Below the pieces are notes generated by a model that did no database searches, was not told where the DNA came from, and was given only the letters and a program-made list of their open reading frames with translations. A stretch of 48,081 nt of DNA from 66-474 sp036759545 (GTDB lineage: Bacteria; Pseudomonadota; Gammaproteobacteria; Xanthomonadales; Rhodanobacteraceae), in the NCBI GenBank assembly GCA_036759545.1, contig DAIOUL010000011.1, positions 1 to 48,081 of the forward strand, in the 5' to 3' direction. The translations under genes and the position numbers were made by a program. This document shows, in pieces, positions 25,938 to 35,816 of this stretch (the first letter of the stretch is position 1; every line of letters starts with the position of its first letter).

Positions 25938-27536
25938 TCATTCCATGTAACCCAGCATCTGCAGTTGCGCCATCAACTGCTGCTTTTCCTCGTCGTCCAT
26001 GGTTTCGCCGCGCTCGTCCTTGCCGCTCCCGCGCGTGGGCTCGCCGATCTTCAGCGGATGCTCGGCCTGGTATTCCGCGGTGAACATCGCGGTCGGCACC
26101 TTGCCTTCGAGATCGGAGGGCACGGGCAAGCCGAGGCTGTAAAGCAGCGTCGAGGTGACATCGGTGATATGGCGGCGACCGAGCACCTTGCCTGCCTCGA
26201 CGCCGGGACCGTAGGCCAGGAACACGCCGTCGGGGTGATGCGTGCCGATCACGTAATTGCGTTTCTGCACCACCGGCTGGATGTTGCGCACCGAGACGAA
26301 GCCGAAGTCGCGCAACACCATCTGCAGGTCCGGCGCGTCGCCCATCGCCGAACCCGGGAACACTTCCTCGCGCGTATAGATTTCGGTGATGATGCGTTCG
26401 CCGGTCTCCGGATCCTTCAAATCTTCCAGATCGCGGATCAGCCGTGCACGCACCTTGTCGTAGTCCTTGGGGTCGATGCCGGTCTCGCCCGGCTTGCGCG
26501 CCACGCGGATGGTGATGCCGTTGCACGAAGGCGTGCGGCAGTAGGCGATCGTCTTTTCCCAGTCCAGGAACGCGAAGTAGCTGTTGTCGCGCCGCTTGCC
26601 GGCGTCTCCTTCCGGCAGCTCCTTGAAATGCACGTAGCCCTTTTCGGCGAGCCAGGCGTTGATGCGCACCACTTCGGTCGATGCCGTGAAACCGTGATCG
26701 GATGCGAAGAAGACCTGCACGTCCGGACCGGCCGCCTCGACCAGTTGCTTGATGAAGCCGTCGAGCTGGCGGTAGTAGCTCAAGGACAGCTCGCGCATCC
26801 GCTTGTGGAAGCCGGAGAGTTCACCCTGCTGCAGGTTCGGATCGACGTAGGGCCAAGCCTGGTGCTGCAACTTGTCCACGCCGTCGAACAGCACCGCCAT
26901 CAAGTCGGGCTGCTCCTCGTGCATCAGGTACTGCGCCACCTTGAACCACTGCTTTTCGCGCGGCAGGTGGTAGCGCACCCAGTTTTCGCGGTCCTCGTCG
27001 CTCAGCTCGTCGCCGGATTGTTTTTCACGCTCGAAATCCCAGGCCAGTTCCTGGGGATCGAAATCGGGAATCGACTTCAGGCGCTCGTAGATGTCGTCCG
27101 GGTACGAATTGCGGCGCAGATGCCGCCACGGAATGAAGCCCGGCACGATGAAGCCGTTGAGCTCGGACGGCGGGGGCGCGGTGAACGGGAAATTCAGCGC
27201 GCACACGCGCTTGCCTTGCCGGCTGGCGATGGACCAGATGGTTTCGACGCGGCAGTCGCGCGCGTCATACAGCGTGAAATACACCTCGTCTCCGCGTTCT
27301 TCGGCGCGGATGAAGTCGTACACGCCGTGATGGCCCGGTCCGCGGCCGGTCATCAGCGACACCCACGCGGGCGGCGTGAGCGGATTGGGCGTCGAGCGTA
27401 ACTTGGCTCGGCTGCCTTCGGCGTAGATGCGCGACAGGAACGGCATCACCGGCTCGCCGCCGTTGGCCTTGGTGAGATCGTCCAGGACGGTGAAAGTGGC
27501 GCCGTCCATGCCGATGAAAAGGGTGCGTACGCTCAT
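25938..27536 (-). CDS. Alkaline-phosphatase-superfamily phosphodiesterase
   Basis: A 532-residue metal-dependent hydrolase related to type I phosphodiesterase/nucleotide pyrophosphatases (PF01663). The metal and nucleophile motifs are present: GMDGATF (first Asp, Thr near 14), TPPAWVSLMTGRGPGHHGVY (the conserved Thr/Ser segment), DGVDKLQHQAW (Asp and His) and ASDHGFT (Asp-His), then a late THHPDG. No signal peptide is visible, so it acts in the cytoplasm or has an unusual route. The ATG at 27536 overlaps the ACP stop. Relatives act on phospho- or sulfo-esters, so it could trim or transfer a head group on the product. The specific substrate is unknown. Confidence 0.85.
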   Translation of the reverse strand: MSVRTLFIGMDGATFTVLDDLTKANGGEPVMPFLSRIYAEGSRAKLRSTPNPLTPPAWVSLMTGRGPGHHGVYDFIRAEERGDEVYFTLYDARDCRVETIWSIASRQGKRVCALNFPFTAPPPSELNGFIVPGFIPWRHLRRNSYPDDIYERLKSIPDFDPQELAWDFEREKQSGDELSDEDRENWVRYHLPREKQWFKVAQYLMHEEQPDLMAVLFDGVDKLQHQAWPYVDPNLQQGELSGFHKRMRELSLSYYRQLDGFIKQLVEAAGPDVQVFFASDHGFTASTEVVRINAWLAEKGYVHFKELPEGDAGKRRDNSYFAFLDWEKTIAYCRTPSCNGITIRVARKPGETGIDPKDYDKVRARLIRDLEDLKDPETGERIITEIYTREEVFPGSAMGDAPDLQMVLRDFGFVSVRNIQPVVQKRNYVIGTHHPDGVFLAYGPGVEAGKVLGRRHITDVTSTLLYSLGLPVPSDLEGKVPTAMFTAEYQAEHPLKIGEPTRGSGKDERGETMDDEEKQQLMAQLQMLGYME

Positions 27537-27835
27537 GCCGGAGCTCCTTGCGCCTGAAGACGTGAATTGATGAAGTCCGCGAATTGCCCCAGCGAGACAT
27601 CGCCGATGTAGCTGCCGTCCTTCATCAGCAGATCCTGGAAGCCGAAGCGCTGGCCGTAGCACTGATCGAGCGCGACGCAGAACTGGATGATGTCGATGGA
27701 GGTGAACCCGAGATCCGCTGCGAGCAACGTTTCGGACGCGAATTTCGTGCCGGGATCAAGTCCCCAGTCCTGGGTGATGTCGCCGGCGACGGCGACCACG
27801 GTGTCGATCGGTGTGTTCTTCTTTAGATTGCTCAT
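27533..27835 (-). CDS. Free-standing acyl carrier protein
   Basis: A 100-residue acyl carrier protein. The phosphopantetheine attachment site is Ser 46 in DLGFTSIDII, a variant of the usual DSL core in which Asp is replaced by Thr. It follows the KS-AT-DH-PPTase gene with an ATGA overlap and precedes the phosphodiesterase gene with another, so all three are translated as a unit. The motif differs from the DSIKR type of the ACP domains embedded in the large synthases, suggesting a different partner: perhaps the starter or the release step. Confidence 0.9.
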   Translation of the reverse strand: MSNLKKNTPIDTVVAVAGDITQDWGLDPGTKFASETLLAADLGFTSIDIIQFCVALDQCYGQRFGFQDLLMKDGSYIGDVSLGQFADFINSRLQAQGAPA

Positions 27836-30800
27836 GCTTGCGCCTCGAATTGTTGTGCCGCGAGCGTGCCGACCGCGACGATCGCGGCCCCGCGTCTGTC
27901 GATGGTTACCGCGACGGTTCCTGCCTCGTGTGCGACCTCGCACATTCCGAAATCCGGATCGGCGGCCACGATCCGGAAAGCCCACGGTTCTCCCCTCAAG
28001 CCGGTGCCGAGACACTTCGACGCCGCCTCCTTGGCGCACCACAGACGCAGCACGCGCTCGCTTTGCGCGTCGCCGTCGAGACCTGCGACGAGCGGCTTTT
28101 CCTCGGCTGCCAGCGAATCCACGACCAGTTCGGGGCGCTGCAGTTTGCCGATCCGTTCCAGATCGACGCCGACCGGCTGATCCGGCGCCGCCACCGCCGC
28201 CATGCACGACACCGCGTCGTGCGCCAACGACACACGCGGTGCCTCGATCAGCGACCCGCACCACCAGCCGTCCACGAACGGCGCACCCGACTCGTCGTGA
28301 GCGACTTCGATGTCGGCTGGATACAGCAGTTGTCCGGTGCGTTCGTACACCCAGTGACGCACCGCTTCCTTGATCGCGGCGCGGCCGGTCAGCCATTCGC
28401 GCCGGCGCGGCAGCGCGGATTTCTCCAGCCCGCGCCATTCTTCGCGTTCGGCGGCGCCGAGCAGCGCATGCGCCAGCACGCGCCCGCAGATGCCGCCGGA
28501 TTGCAGAAAGAGTTTCTCTTCGACCAGCGGCACTTCCCAGAGGCTCACGTCCGATGCGGGAGAAGCCACCGGCTGGCCGAGCATGCCGATGCCCGGATGC
28601 GTGCGCACCGCGTGATAGGTCGGCGGCACGCGGAAGAACAGGTTGCCGAGCGCGTGTCCGCGCATCAGCACGCGGCCCTCGCCGTCGATGCAACCGAATT
28701 GCCAGTTGCGCAATGCCGAGATGTCGTCGTTGGAGGGATCTGCGGGTTCCTGCCGCGCGCGGATCACGATGCCTTCGCGTCCGGCCGGGCACGGTTCGTA
28801 CAATTCGATGCGCTCGATCGTCGACGGAAAGGAATGGAACTCCGGCCCGACGTACTGCACCAGCCAGCACGGCACCACCTGGCTCAAGGCGTCGAGCAAT
28901 ACGGGATTCAAGACCAGCTTCGGCGTGTGCCCGGGCTCGAAGAACCCGTCCAGACTGACATCGCTGAGTGCCACGTCGAGTCCCGTGTCGTCCCAGGCTT
29001 CGATTTCGCGCATGCTCTGGAATACGGGCCCGTGGAACATCGCATAGCGCCCCGGCGTGTACAGATTGGGCGTATCGATGTTCCAGGCGCGGTGTTCCTG
29101 CAACGGCGGCATCGGGCCCAGCCTGAAATCGCGCGAGTACGAGAACTCGCCGGATACCGCGATCCCGCGCGGCGTTGTGACCGTCGCGCGGTAACGTCCC
29201 GCATCGGCATCGATCACCTCTGCGCGCACCTCGATGTCGAGCGTGCCGTCGTCCAGCGCGATCCAGTCGAAAGCGCGGACATTTTCGATCACCGCGATGT
29301 CGGTGCGGCCGGCCAGCAGGGCGCAGGCTTCGGCCATCAGTTCCATGCTGACCATGAAGGGAACACACGGCAGCCCGGTCAGCGACGGATCAACCGCCGA
29401 CACCGGCCCCGACAGCACGTGATCACGCACGAACCGGTCGTTGTCCAGCGATACGCGGCAGATGGCCACCACGTGTTCGTGATCGTGTTCGAGCACGGTG
29501 TCCAGCAACGGCGTGGCACTGTCGTTGGCATGCGTGGAGCGCGCGGCCGCATCCGCCCGGACCGCGTCATCGATCGCTTCTTCGTCGGTGACATCGTTGG
29601 CGCTGATGTCCTCGAAGTCGCCCAGCGCGGCGCGCGGGTCGGTGGTCGCGGCCGCAGCGTAGGCGTTGCTCCGCGGAGACGCGACCAGTTCGCCGATGCG
29701 CTCGCGATCCGCCGGCGCGAGACGCACCATCGGCATGGTGTTGTCGAGCAGTGGCGGACGCGGTTTGGGTTTGCGGCTGGCGAGATCGATCGCGGCGATC
29801 TCGCGCGGACCGTACAACTTGTCCAGCGCATTCCAGCGGCCGATCGCATACAGCCAGCCCAGCACCGACAACAGTTGTTCGACGCCGTTGCGGCGGCGGA
29901 TGTTGGTGGGCAGCGCCAGGAATTCGCGCCCGGCCAGGATGTCGTTGACGAACGACACGAGATTTCCGGACGGACCGACTTCCAGAAAGATCCGCACGCC
30001 GTCGTCGTGCATCTTCCGGATCGTTTCGCGGAAGCGCACCTTCTGCGACCACTGTTGTGCGGCCAGTTTGCGCACCTTGGCCGGCGTTTCCGGAAACCGC
30101 GCCGCCGTCGCGCACGAATACAGCGGCACCACCGGCTTGCCGACTTTGATGTCTTCGTAATAGTCGAGGAACGCGCGGCTGGCGTCCTCGAATGCGGGCG
30201 TGTGATAGCCGCGGTCGAACGGCAACCGCATGCAGATGCCGCCCTGCTTCGTCAGCGTCTGTTCGATCCGTCCGATCGCTTCATCGGAACCGTACAGCAC
30301 CTGCTGGTTGCTGCAATTGTCCATCGCGATCTGCACTTCCCCGCCGAGCGCCGCGATTTCGGATTCGACCAGCTCCAGCGGCAACGCACCGACGGTCAAC
30401 AGCGCGCCTCGCGGAATCTTGTCGGACTTCAACAACGCGTCGTACGCGGCGTAGTGCTTGGCGATGCACGCGGCGAGTTCCGCGTCGCTGGTGGCGGGAT
30501 TGGCGCCCGAGGCCGCGAGTGCCGCGGACTCGCCCGAGCTGTGTCCCACCATGACATCGGGAGTGACCCCCAGCGCACCCAGCAGTTCGAACATCGCCAT
30601 GCCGCCGATGAACACTGCTTCCGAGCCGACGTCCATGTCGTGCAGACGCTTTTCCAGTCCGGCACGGCGTTCCGGCGTAACTTCGCTGGTCGGAAATACG
30701 ATGTCGGTGCGGGTCTGGCCTTGCGGCAGATCGTACAGGCCGTGCCAGAAATCGAGCCAGCGCTGCACTTCGGGAAATAGCGCGATGTCGGCGAACATGC

Positions 30801-32565
30801 CCGGATATTGCGAGCCTTCACCGGGAAAGATGAAACCGAGTTGTCCGTCGACGCGGCGGCGGCTATACATCACGCGCGCACGCGTGGCGCCGAGGGTTTC
30901 CGAGCCGTCACGCACCTTGCCGATCGCAAGCGCGGCGTTGGTGGTCAGCTCCTTGATGTCGCGCGCCAGCATCGCGACGCGGTGGTCGCCCGAGTGATCT
31001 CCGCGCGCGAGGCCCGCCGCGACCTCGGCGATGCTCCACTGCGGATTGGCGGCGAGCGCGTCGACCAGATTTTCCAGTTGCAGCACCAGAGCTTCGGCAC
31101 TGGCGGCCGAGAGCACGCACAACTCGACCGGCCATGCGGTCAAGCGGCCGGGAACACGTGCGTGCGTCGGTGCCTGTTCGACAATCGCGTGCGCATTGAT
31201 GCCGCCGAAACCGAACGAGTTCACCGCCGCACGCCGTGCCGCACCGGGCCGCGCGATCCACGGCGACGTACGCGTATTGACGTAGAACGGCGTTTCGTGG
31301 ATGCCCAATTGCGGATTGACTTCGTCGCACAGCGTCGGCGGCAACACGCGGTGGTGCAGCGCCAGCGCCATCTTGATCAGGCCGGCGATGCCCGCGCCGG
31401 GAATGCAGTGGCTGATCATCGACTTGACCGAGCCCAACGCCTTGACGCCAACCTCGGTCTTGCGTTCGCCGAAGACGCTCTTCAGCGACGCGATTTCCGT
31501 CTGGTCGCCCAGCGGTATGCCCGTGCCGTGCGCTTCCACCAGATCGACGCTGGTCGGATCGATGCCGGTGAGTTCGTAGGCGCGCCGGATCGCCAGCGTT
31601 TCGCCGTCCTGACTGGGCGCCAGCAGCCCCGCGCCCTTGCCGTCGCTGGAATGGCCCACGCCGCGCAGTACCGCGTACACGCGATCGCCGTCGGTGATCG
31701 CGTCTTCGAGGCGCTTCAACACGACCACGCCCAAGCCCTCGCCCAGCAGGGTACCATCGCTGCCCTTCTCGAACGGGCGTACGCGGCCGCGCGCGCTCAG
31801 CGCGCCGAGTTGGGTAAAGCTGGTGGTGACGTCGGCGGGCAGCGTCGCGTTGACGCCGCCGGCCAGCATCATGTCGCTGCGCCCGCTGCGCAGCTCATCG
31901 GCCGCGGCCGCAACCGCGAGCAGCGACGACGCGCAGGCGGCATCGAGTACGTAATTCGGACCGCGCAGGTTCAACCGGTTCGCGATGCGCCCGGTCATCA
32001 TGTTCGGCACCAGGCCGGGCGCGTTGTCGGCGGTAGTCGGCGGCAATTTCTTGCGCAGGATTTCGCGGATTTCGTCCAGCGCGGCGTCGCCCAGGTGCGG
32101 CAGTGCGACGCGCAGCAAGTCCATCGTCTGGTCCAGCACGATGTTGTTCTGGATCACGGTGACCTGGCCGCGATGCAGATACGCGCTGTGGCCCAGCACG
32201 ATGCCGGTGGCGTGATGATCGGCATCGGGTTTGAGATATCCCGAATCGGCGAGCGCATCGCGCGCCACACGCAGCGCCAGATACTGGTCGGTTTCGCCGC
32301 CATCCACCGAATTGGGCATGATGCCGAACTCGCGCGGGTCGAAGCGGTAGAGATCCTTCAGGAAACCGCCGCGCTGGGTGCGGATGCGGCCCGCAGCAAG
32401 ATATCGTTCCGCACCCCAATCCGGCACCGGTTCGCTGATCGCGTCGACGCCCGCGAGAATGTTGTTCCAGAAGGTAGCGAGATCAGGGGCTTCCGGGAAG
32501 ATGCAGGCCATGCCGATGATCGCGATCGGCGTTGGCGCTTCGCGCGGTGCACTGTGGCGTTTCAT
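27832..32565 (-). CDS. Multidomain lipid/polyketide synthase: KS-AT-DH-phosphopantetheinyl transferase
   Basis: A 1577-residue type I synthase. Domains in order: ketosynthase (about 12-460) with DAACASS Cys 211, His 346 in EAHGTG and His 386 in ISHC; acyltransferase (about 570-890) with GHSSGE Ser 676 and an unusual RGYHTP block instead of the AFHS of malonyl loaders; hot-dog dehydratase (about 1030-1310) with HVLSGPVSAVDP (His 1049) and LLDALSQ (Asp 1225); and a C-terminal Sfp/AcpT-type phosphopantetheinyl transferase (about 1380-1577) with VGVDLE and WCAKEAASK. Condensation, dehydration and self-activation of carrier proteins are therefore combined. There is no ACP, KR or ER domain here; those come from the neighbours. 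Start ATG overlaps the preceding stop (ATGA). Confidence 0.93.
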   Translation of the reverse strand: MKRHSAPREAPTPIAIIGMACIFPEAPDLATFWNNILAGVDAISEPVPDWGAERYLAAGRIRTQRGGFLKDLYRFDPREFGIMPNSVDGGETDQYLALRVARDALADSGYLKPDADHHATGIVLGHSAYLHRGQVTVIQNNIVLDQTMDLLRVALPHLGDAALDEIREILRKKLPPTTADNAPGLVPNMMTGRIANRLNLRGPNYVLDAACASSLLAVAAAADELRSGRSDMMLAGGVNATLPADVTTSFTQLGALSARGRVRPFEKGSDGTLLGEGLGVVVLKRLEDAITDGDRVYAVLRGVGHSSDGKGAGLLAPSQDGETLAIRRAYELTGIDPTSVDLVEAHGTGIPLGDQTEIASLKSVFGERKTEVGVKALGSVKSMISHCIPGAGIAGLIKMALALHHRVLPPTLCDEVNPQLGIHETPFYVNTRTSPWIARPGAARRAAVNSFGFGGINAHAIVEQAPTHARVPGRLTAWPVELCVLSAASAEALVLQLENLVDALAANPQWSIAEVAAGLARGDHSGDHRVAMLARDIKELTTNAALAIGKVRDGSETLGATRARVMYSRRRVDGQLGFIFPGEGSQYPGMFADIALFPEVQRWLDFWHGLYDLPQGQTRTDIVFPTSEVTPERRAGLEKRLHDMDVGSEAVFIGGMAMFELLGALGVTPDVMVGHSSGESAALAASGANPATSDAELAACIAKHYAAYDALLKSDKIPRGALLTVGALPLELVESEIAALGGEVQIAMDNCSNQQVLYGSDEAIGRIEQTLTKQGGICMRLPFDRGYHTPAFEDASRAFLDYYEDIKVGKPVVPLYSCATAARFPETPAKVRKLAAQQWSQKVRFRETIRKMHDDGVRIFLEVGPSGNLVSFVNDILAGREFLALPTNIRRRNGVEQLLSVLGWLYAIGRWNALDKLYGPREIAAIDLASRKPKPRPPLLDNTMPMVRLAPADRERIGELVASPRSNAYAAAATTDPRAALGDFEDISANDVTDEEAIDDAVRADAAARSTHANDSATPLLDTVLEHDHEHVVAICRVSLDNDRFVRDHVLSGPVSAVDPSLTGLPCVPFMVSMELMAEACALLAGRTDIAVIENVRAFDWIALDDGTLDIEVRAEVIDADAGRYRATVTTPRGIAVSGEFSYSRDFRLGPMPPLQEHRAWNIDTPNLYTPGRYAMFHGPVFQSMREIEAWDDTGLDVALSDVSLDGFFEPGHTPKLVLNPVLLDALSQVVPCWLVQYVGPEFHSFPSTIERIELYEPCPAGREGIVIRARQEPADPSNDDISALRNWQFGCIDGEGRVLMRGHALGNLFFRVPPTYHAVRTHPGIGMLGQPVASPASDVSLWEVPLVEEKLFLQSGGICGRVLAHALLGAAEREEWRGLEKSALPRRREWLTGRAAIKEAVRHWVYERTGQLLYPADIEVAHDESGAPFVDGWWCGSLIEAPRVSLAHDAVSCMAAVAAPDQPVGVDLERIGKLQRPELVVDSLAAEEKPLVAGLDGDAQSERVLRLWCAKEAASKCLGTGLRGEPWAFRIVAADPDFGMCEVAHEAGTVAVTIDRRGAAIVAVGTLAAQQFEAQA

Positions 32566-35500
32566 GCCACTGCCCCCTGCGCGATGTTCGCGGTACCGCC
32601 GAAGCGATTCAGCGCGGCACTGGCGATGCTGTCGAGTTCCTCGATCGCCATTACCGGTTCGCCCTGCTCGTCGAAGAACGTGACGTTGCCGCGGATCAGG
32701 CTGGGATCGGCGGATTCGACGCGTTCGTATTCCATGTGCATGCTTTCTGGGAAACGCGCGCGATAACGCACCACGCGCCCGAAACGTGCCGGCAACGCCG
32801 CTTCATCACGGAATGCGCGCGACCACAGCCACGCCATCTGCGCGGCGGCATCGAGCAGCGCGGGATCGAATACCCAGCCCGCATCCGCGGCGCTGCCGTT
32901 CAACCACTGCTGCGGATGCGAAATGCGCACGCGCGCGCCGGCGCCGTGGCGCGACAGGCCTTCGATCCTTTCGATCACGCGAAAACGCGGGCCATGAAAC
33001 AGCCATTCGTCATAGGCCTTGGTCACCGTCAGCGACTTCTCCGCGTGCCGGGTACGTTCGGCCGGAACGGCATCCGGCAGTTCCTGCGCCAGTCGAAGAA
33101 CCGCGCGGTAATGCGTCAGCATCTTTCCGGGCGCGAGCTCGCTCTGCAGTTGCGCGGTGACTTCGAAACCCTCGCTGCTGCCGTACGGCGGCGGGTGGAT
33201 CAGTACCCGCAACTGCCGCGCTTTCGAGTTCATCTCGACGCCTTTCATCAACTTGTGCTCGCGCACTTCGGCCACCTGCCAGCCCGGCCACAGCAAGCGT
33301 CCGGCTTCGGCCAGCATCTCCAGTGCCGCGGCGGCGGGCAGCACCTGCTTGCCGTCCAGCATGTGCTCGTCGAGATACCGATGGCGGGCACGATCGAGTT
33401 CGATCGTCACGGTGCGCTCGCCGGTCGGATGCGCCTGCGCAACCGCGGGGCCAAGCAATGGTTCGCCGCTCGCCGCCACTGCGGAATCCTCTGTCGAGTC
33501 CTTCCGCAGATGGATCACGCCGAGCTCGGCTTCGCGCGTATCCCAGGCCGCCTCGCCGCAGACGATCTCGACCGGTGTGCCGGCGATGCGCGTCAACTCC
33601 TCGCGGAACAGTTTGCGCCCCAGTTCGGCCGAGACGAGTTTCACGCCGATGCGCGCGAACTTGGCTTCGGTTTCCGCCGTGACCATGCCTGCACCGAATT
33701 TGGTCGCACCCCACGGCCCCCAGCAGAGCGCGCTGACCGCGACGTGCTCGCCCCAGCGCGATTGCAGTGCGACGCACAGTCGATTCATCAGCTCGTTGGC
33801 GCAGGCGTAATCCGACTGGCCGCTGTTGCCGTAGCGCCCGGCGACCGAACTGAACACGGTGAAGAACTTCAGCGCCTTCGGATCGAGATATTTCTGCAGC
33901 AGAAGCAGGCCGATAACCTTGGTTTCGACCACGCGCGACCAACTGTCGCTGGCCTTGTCGGCGAGCAGCTTGTCTTCGATGATGCCCGCGCCGTGCACCA
34001 CCCCGGAAATCGGACCGTGGCGCTGCGTGATGTCCTGCACCAACGCACGGATGCCCTGCTCGTCGGTCACATCCACCGCGACGTATTCGACCCGCGCGCC
34101 GCTTGCTTCGAAGTCGGCGATGTTGGCGCGCATCTCGCGCTGCGCCAGCACGTTGCCCACACGCTTTTGTATTTCGCGAGGATTCCATTTCGCGCGGCCG
34201 GCGCGCACCTCGGCAACGAAATGGTCGCGCAATGATGAGGAGTCGGCGAAAGCTGCGAGTTCAGCCGGCTCGTTTTCGAGCGGACTGCGGCCGGTGAGAA
34301 TCAACGTGTTGCCCGGTTTCGCCAGTCCGCGCAGCGTTTCGGCAGTGATGCCGCGCGCACCGCCGGTCGCCAACACGACCAGATTCGCCAGCGCCGCTTC
34401 GAGTTTCGAATCGGCGACGGCGATTTCCGGCGCAGTGTGGAACACCGTGCGCTGACCGGCCGGATAGCCGACTTCATGACGGCCGCCTTCCAGTTCGATT
34501 TCGGCGAGCAGGTCGGCTGCGAGCGAGTCCGCATCGCGTAATGGATCGAGATCAACCGCCTTGACGCGCAGCGTCTCGTGCTCCGCGCGAAATGATTTCA
34601 CCGTGCCGACCCCGCCCGCAATCAGGCGCAGCGCACTGTCGCTGCTGCCGTCGCGTCCGAACAATCCGCCCAGGTCGCTCGCCGCGACCACGTGCGCATC
34701 TTCGTTCAAGTGCGCGGACAGTTCGCGCAACAGCAGGAACAAAGCCTTTTCGTTTTGCCGCAGAGCCTGTCGCCATTCGGCCGGCGATCCGTCGGCGCTG
34801 AGCGCGGGCATTCCGAGCGCGGCAAGATGCACCACGCCGGCTATTTTTGCCTCGCCGCGCAAAGCCTGGCAGCGCTGGATCAGCGCCTCTTCGCTTTGCA
34901 GCGTCTCCTGTTCGAGCAGAACGACTTCATTACCGCGCGCACGCAGCGAAGCCGCCAGTTTTTCCGCGACGCGCCGACGGTCCGACGTCAACACGAAACG
35001 CCCGCTGTTGAGCCGGCGCGCTGCGTTGGCGGGAACCGGTTCGGCGCACGCGCGCATCACCGAACGCGCAGGTGCGGTGATCACGTTTTCCGTTCTCGCG
35101 GGCTGCGATTCGACGGCCGCGAAAGCTCGAGCGGGCTCCGCGCCGTTGGTGTGCGCAGTGCGGATCAATTCCAGGATGCCACCCAGGGTGGACTGGGTAT
35201 TGAGCCGGGTGCGCACTTCGGCCAGCCGTGAACGGATATTTTCGGGCAAACCCTGCAGAAGTGTTCCGACGATCTCCACGCGCTTGATCGAGTCGATTCC
35301 GAGATCCGCTTCGAGATTGCGGTCCAGCCCGACCATGTCTCGCGGATACCCGGTCTTCTCTTCGACGATGGCGAGCAGCCGTTCGCGCAAATCATCCGCA
35401 GGCGAATTCGTTGCGAGCGGCGCGACGGGTTCCACGGCGGGTACAGGCGCAGTCGCGATGACGCCAACCCGGGGTTCATCTGCGAGTGCCGTGTGCGCAA

Positions 35501-35741
35501 CGTTCGCGCTCGCCGCGACAGCCGGCCTCACGGGTCGTGCGAGGCGGCGCGGGCTCGATTGGGCAGCCGCAGGGTTCTCTACCGGCGTGCGCGGCGATGC
35601 TTCCGCCGGACGCGCACCCGCGCCGCGGCCCATCCATGCCGACATTACGCGTCCTTGCGTCTGCAGGAAATGACGCATGGTCGCGAAGTAATTGGCGACG
35701 ACCTCCGGATCATGCCGGCCGGGCGTTGCGCGATTCGTCAT
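32562..35741 (-). CDS. Multidomain lipid/polyketide synthase: ACP-KR-DH
   Basis: A 1059-residue protein from the ATG at 35741 (GGAGG ribosome site). Order: an N-terminal helix block VANYFATMRHFLQTQGRVM (15-33) and Pro/Ala-rich linker; an ACP (about 115-195) with EADLGIDSIKRVE (Ser 151), the motif typical of PUFA-synthase carrier domains; a two-part ketoreductase (about 245-735) with ATGGARGIT, Lys 608, Ser 632 and Tyr 645 of the catalytic set; and a product-template-like/dehydratase hot-dog (about 765-1045) with HMLDGKQVLP (His 793) and LLDAAAQ (Asp 964). This order resembles the back half of PfaA. It supplies beta-keto reduction and dehydration to the two KS-AT proteins. Confidence 0.93.
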   Translation of the reverse strand: MTNRATPGRHDPEVVANYFATMRHFLQTQGRVMSAWMGRGAGARPAEASPRTPVENPAAAQSSPRRLARPVRPAVAASANVAHTALADEPRVGVIATAPVPAVEPVAPLATNSPADDLRERLLAIVEEKTGYPRDMVGLDRNLEADLGIDSIKRVEIVGTLLQGLPENIRSRLAEVRTRLNTQSTLGGILELIRTAHTNGAEPARAFAAVESQPARTENVITAPARSVMRACAEPVPANAARRLNSGRFVLTSDRRRVAEKLAASLRARGNEVVLLEQETLQSEEALIQRCQALRGEAKIAGVVHLAALGMPALSADGSPAEWRQALRQNEKALFLLLRELSAHLNEDAHVVAASDLGGLFGRDGSSDSALRLIAGGVGTVKSFRAEHETLRVKAVDLDPLRDADSLAADLLAEIELEGGRHEVGYPAGQRTVFHTAPEIAVADSKLEAALANLVVLATGGARGITAETLRGLAKPGNTLILTGRSPLENEPAELAAFADSSSLRDHFVAEVRAGRAKWNPREIQKRVGNVLAQREMRANIADFEASGARVEYVAVDVTDEQGIRALVQDITQRHGPISGVVHGAGIIEDKLLADKASDSWSRVVETKVIGLLLLQKYLDPKALKFFTVFSSVAGRYGNSGQSDYACANELMNRLCVALQSRWGEHVAVSALCWGPWGATKFGAGMVTAETEAKFARIGVKLVSAELGRKLFREELTRIAGTPVEIVCGEAAWDTREAELGVIHLRKDSTEDSAVAASGEPLLGPAVAQAHPTGERTVTIELDRARHRYLDEHMLDGKQVLPAAAALEMLAEAGRLLWPGWQVAEVREHKLMKGVEMNSKARQLRVLIHPPPYGSSEGFEVTAQLQSELAPGKMLTHYRAVLRLAQELPDAVPAERTRHAEKSLTVTKAYDEWLFHGPRFRVIERIEGLSRHGAGARVRISHPQQWLNGSAADAGWVFDPALLDAAAQMAWLWSRAFRDEAALPARFGRVVRYRARFPESMHMEYERVESADPSLIRGNVTFFDEQGEPVMAIEELDSIASAALNRFGGTANIAQGAVA

Positions 35742-35816
35742 CCCGTTGTCCTCCCCGCTTGTGCCGGCGGGCCGGGAAGTCCCGCCGGTATCAACACCCA
35801 TTGGCGACGGTCTGCG

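Noticed and set aside
27811..30780. A 989-codon plus-strand open frame
   Set aside because: It lies antisense to the KS-AT-DH-PPTase gene, whose motifs are intact; the antisense product has no recognisable domain.
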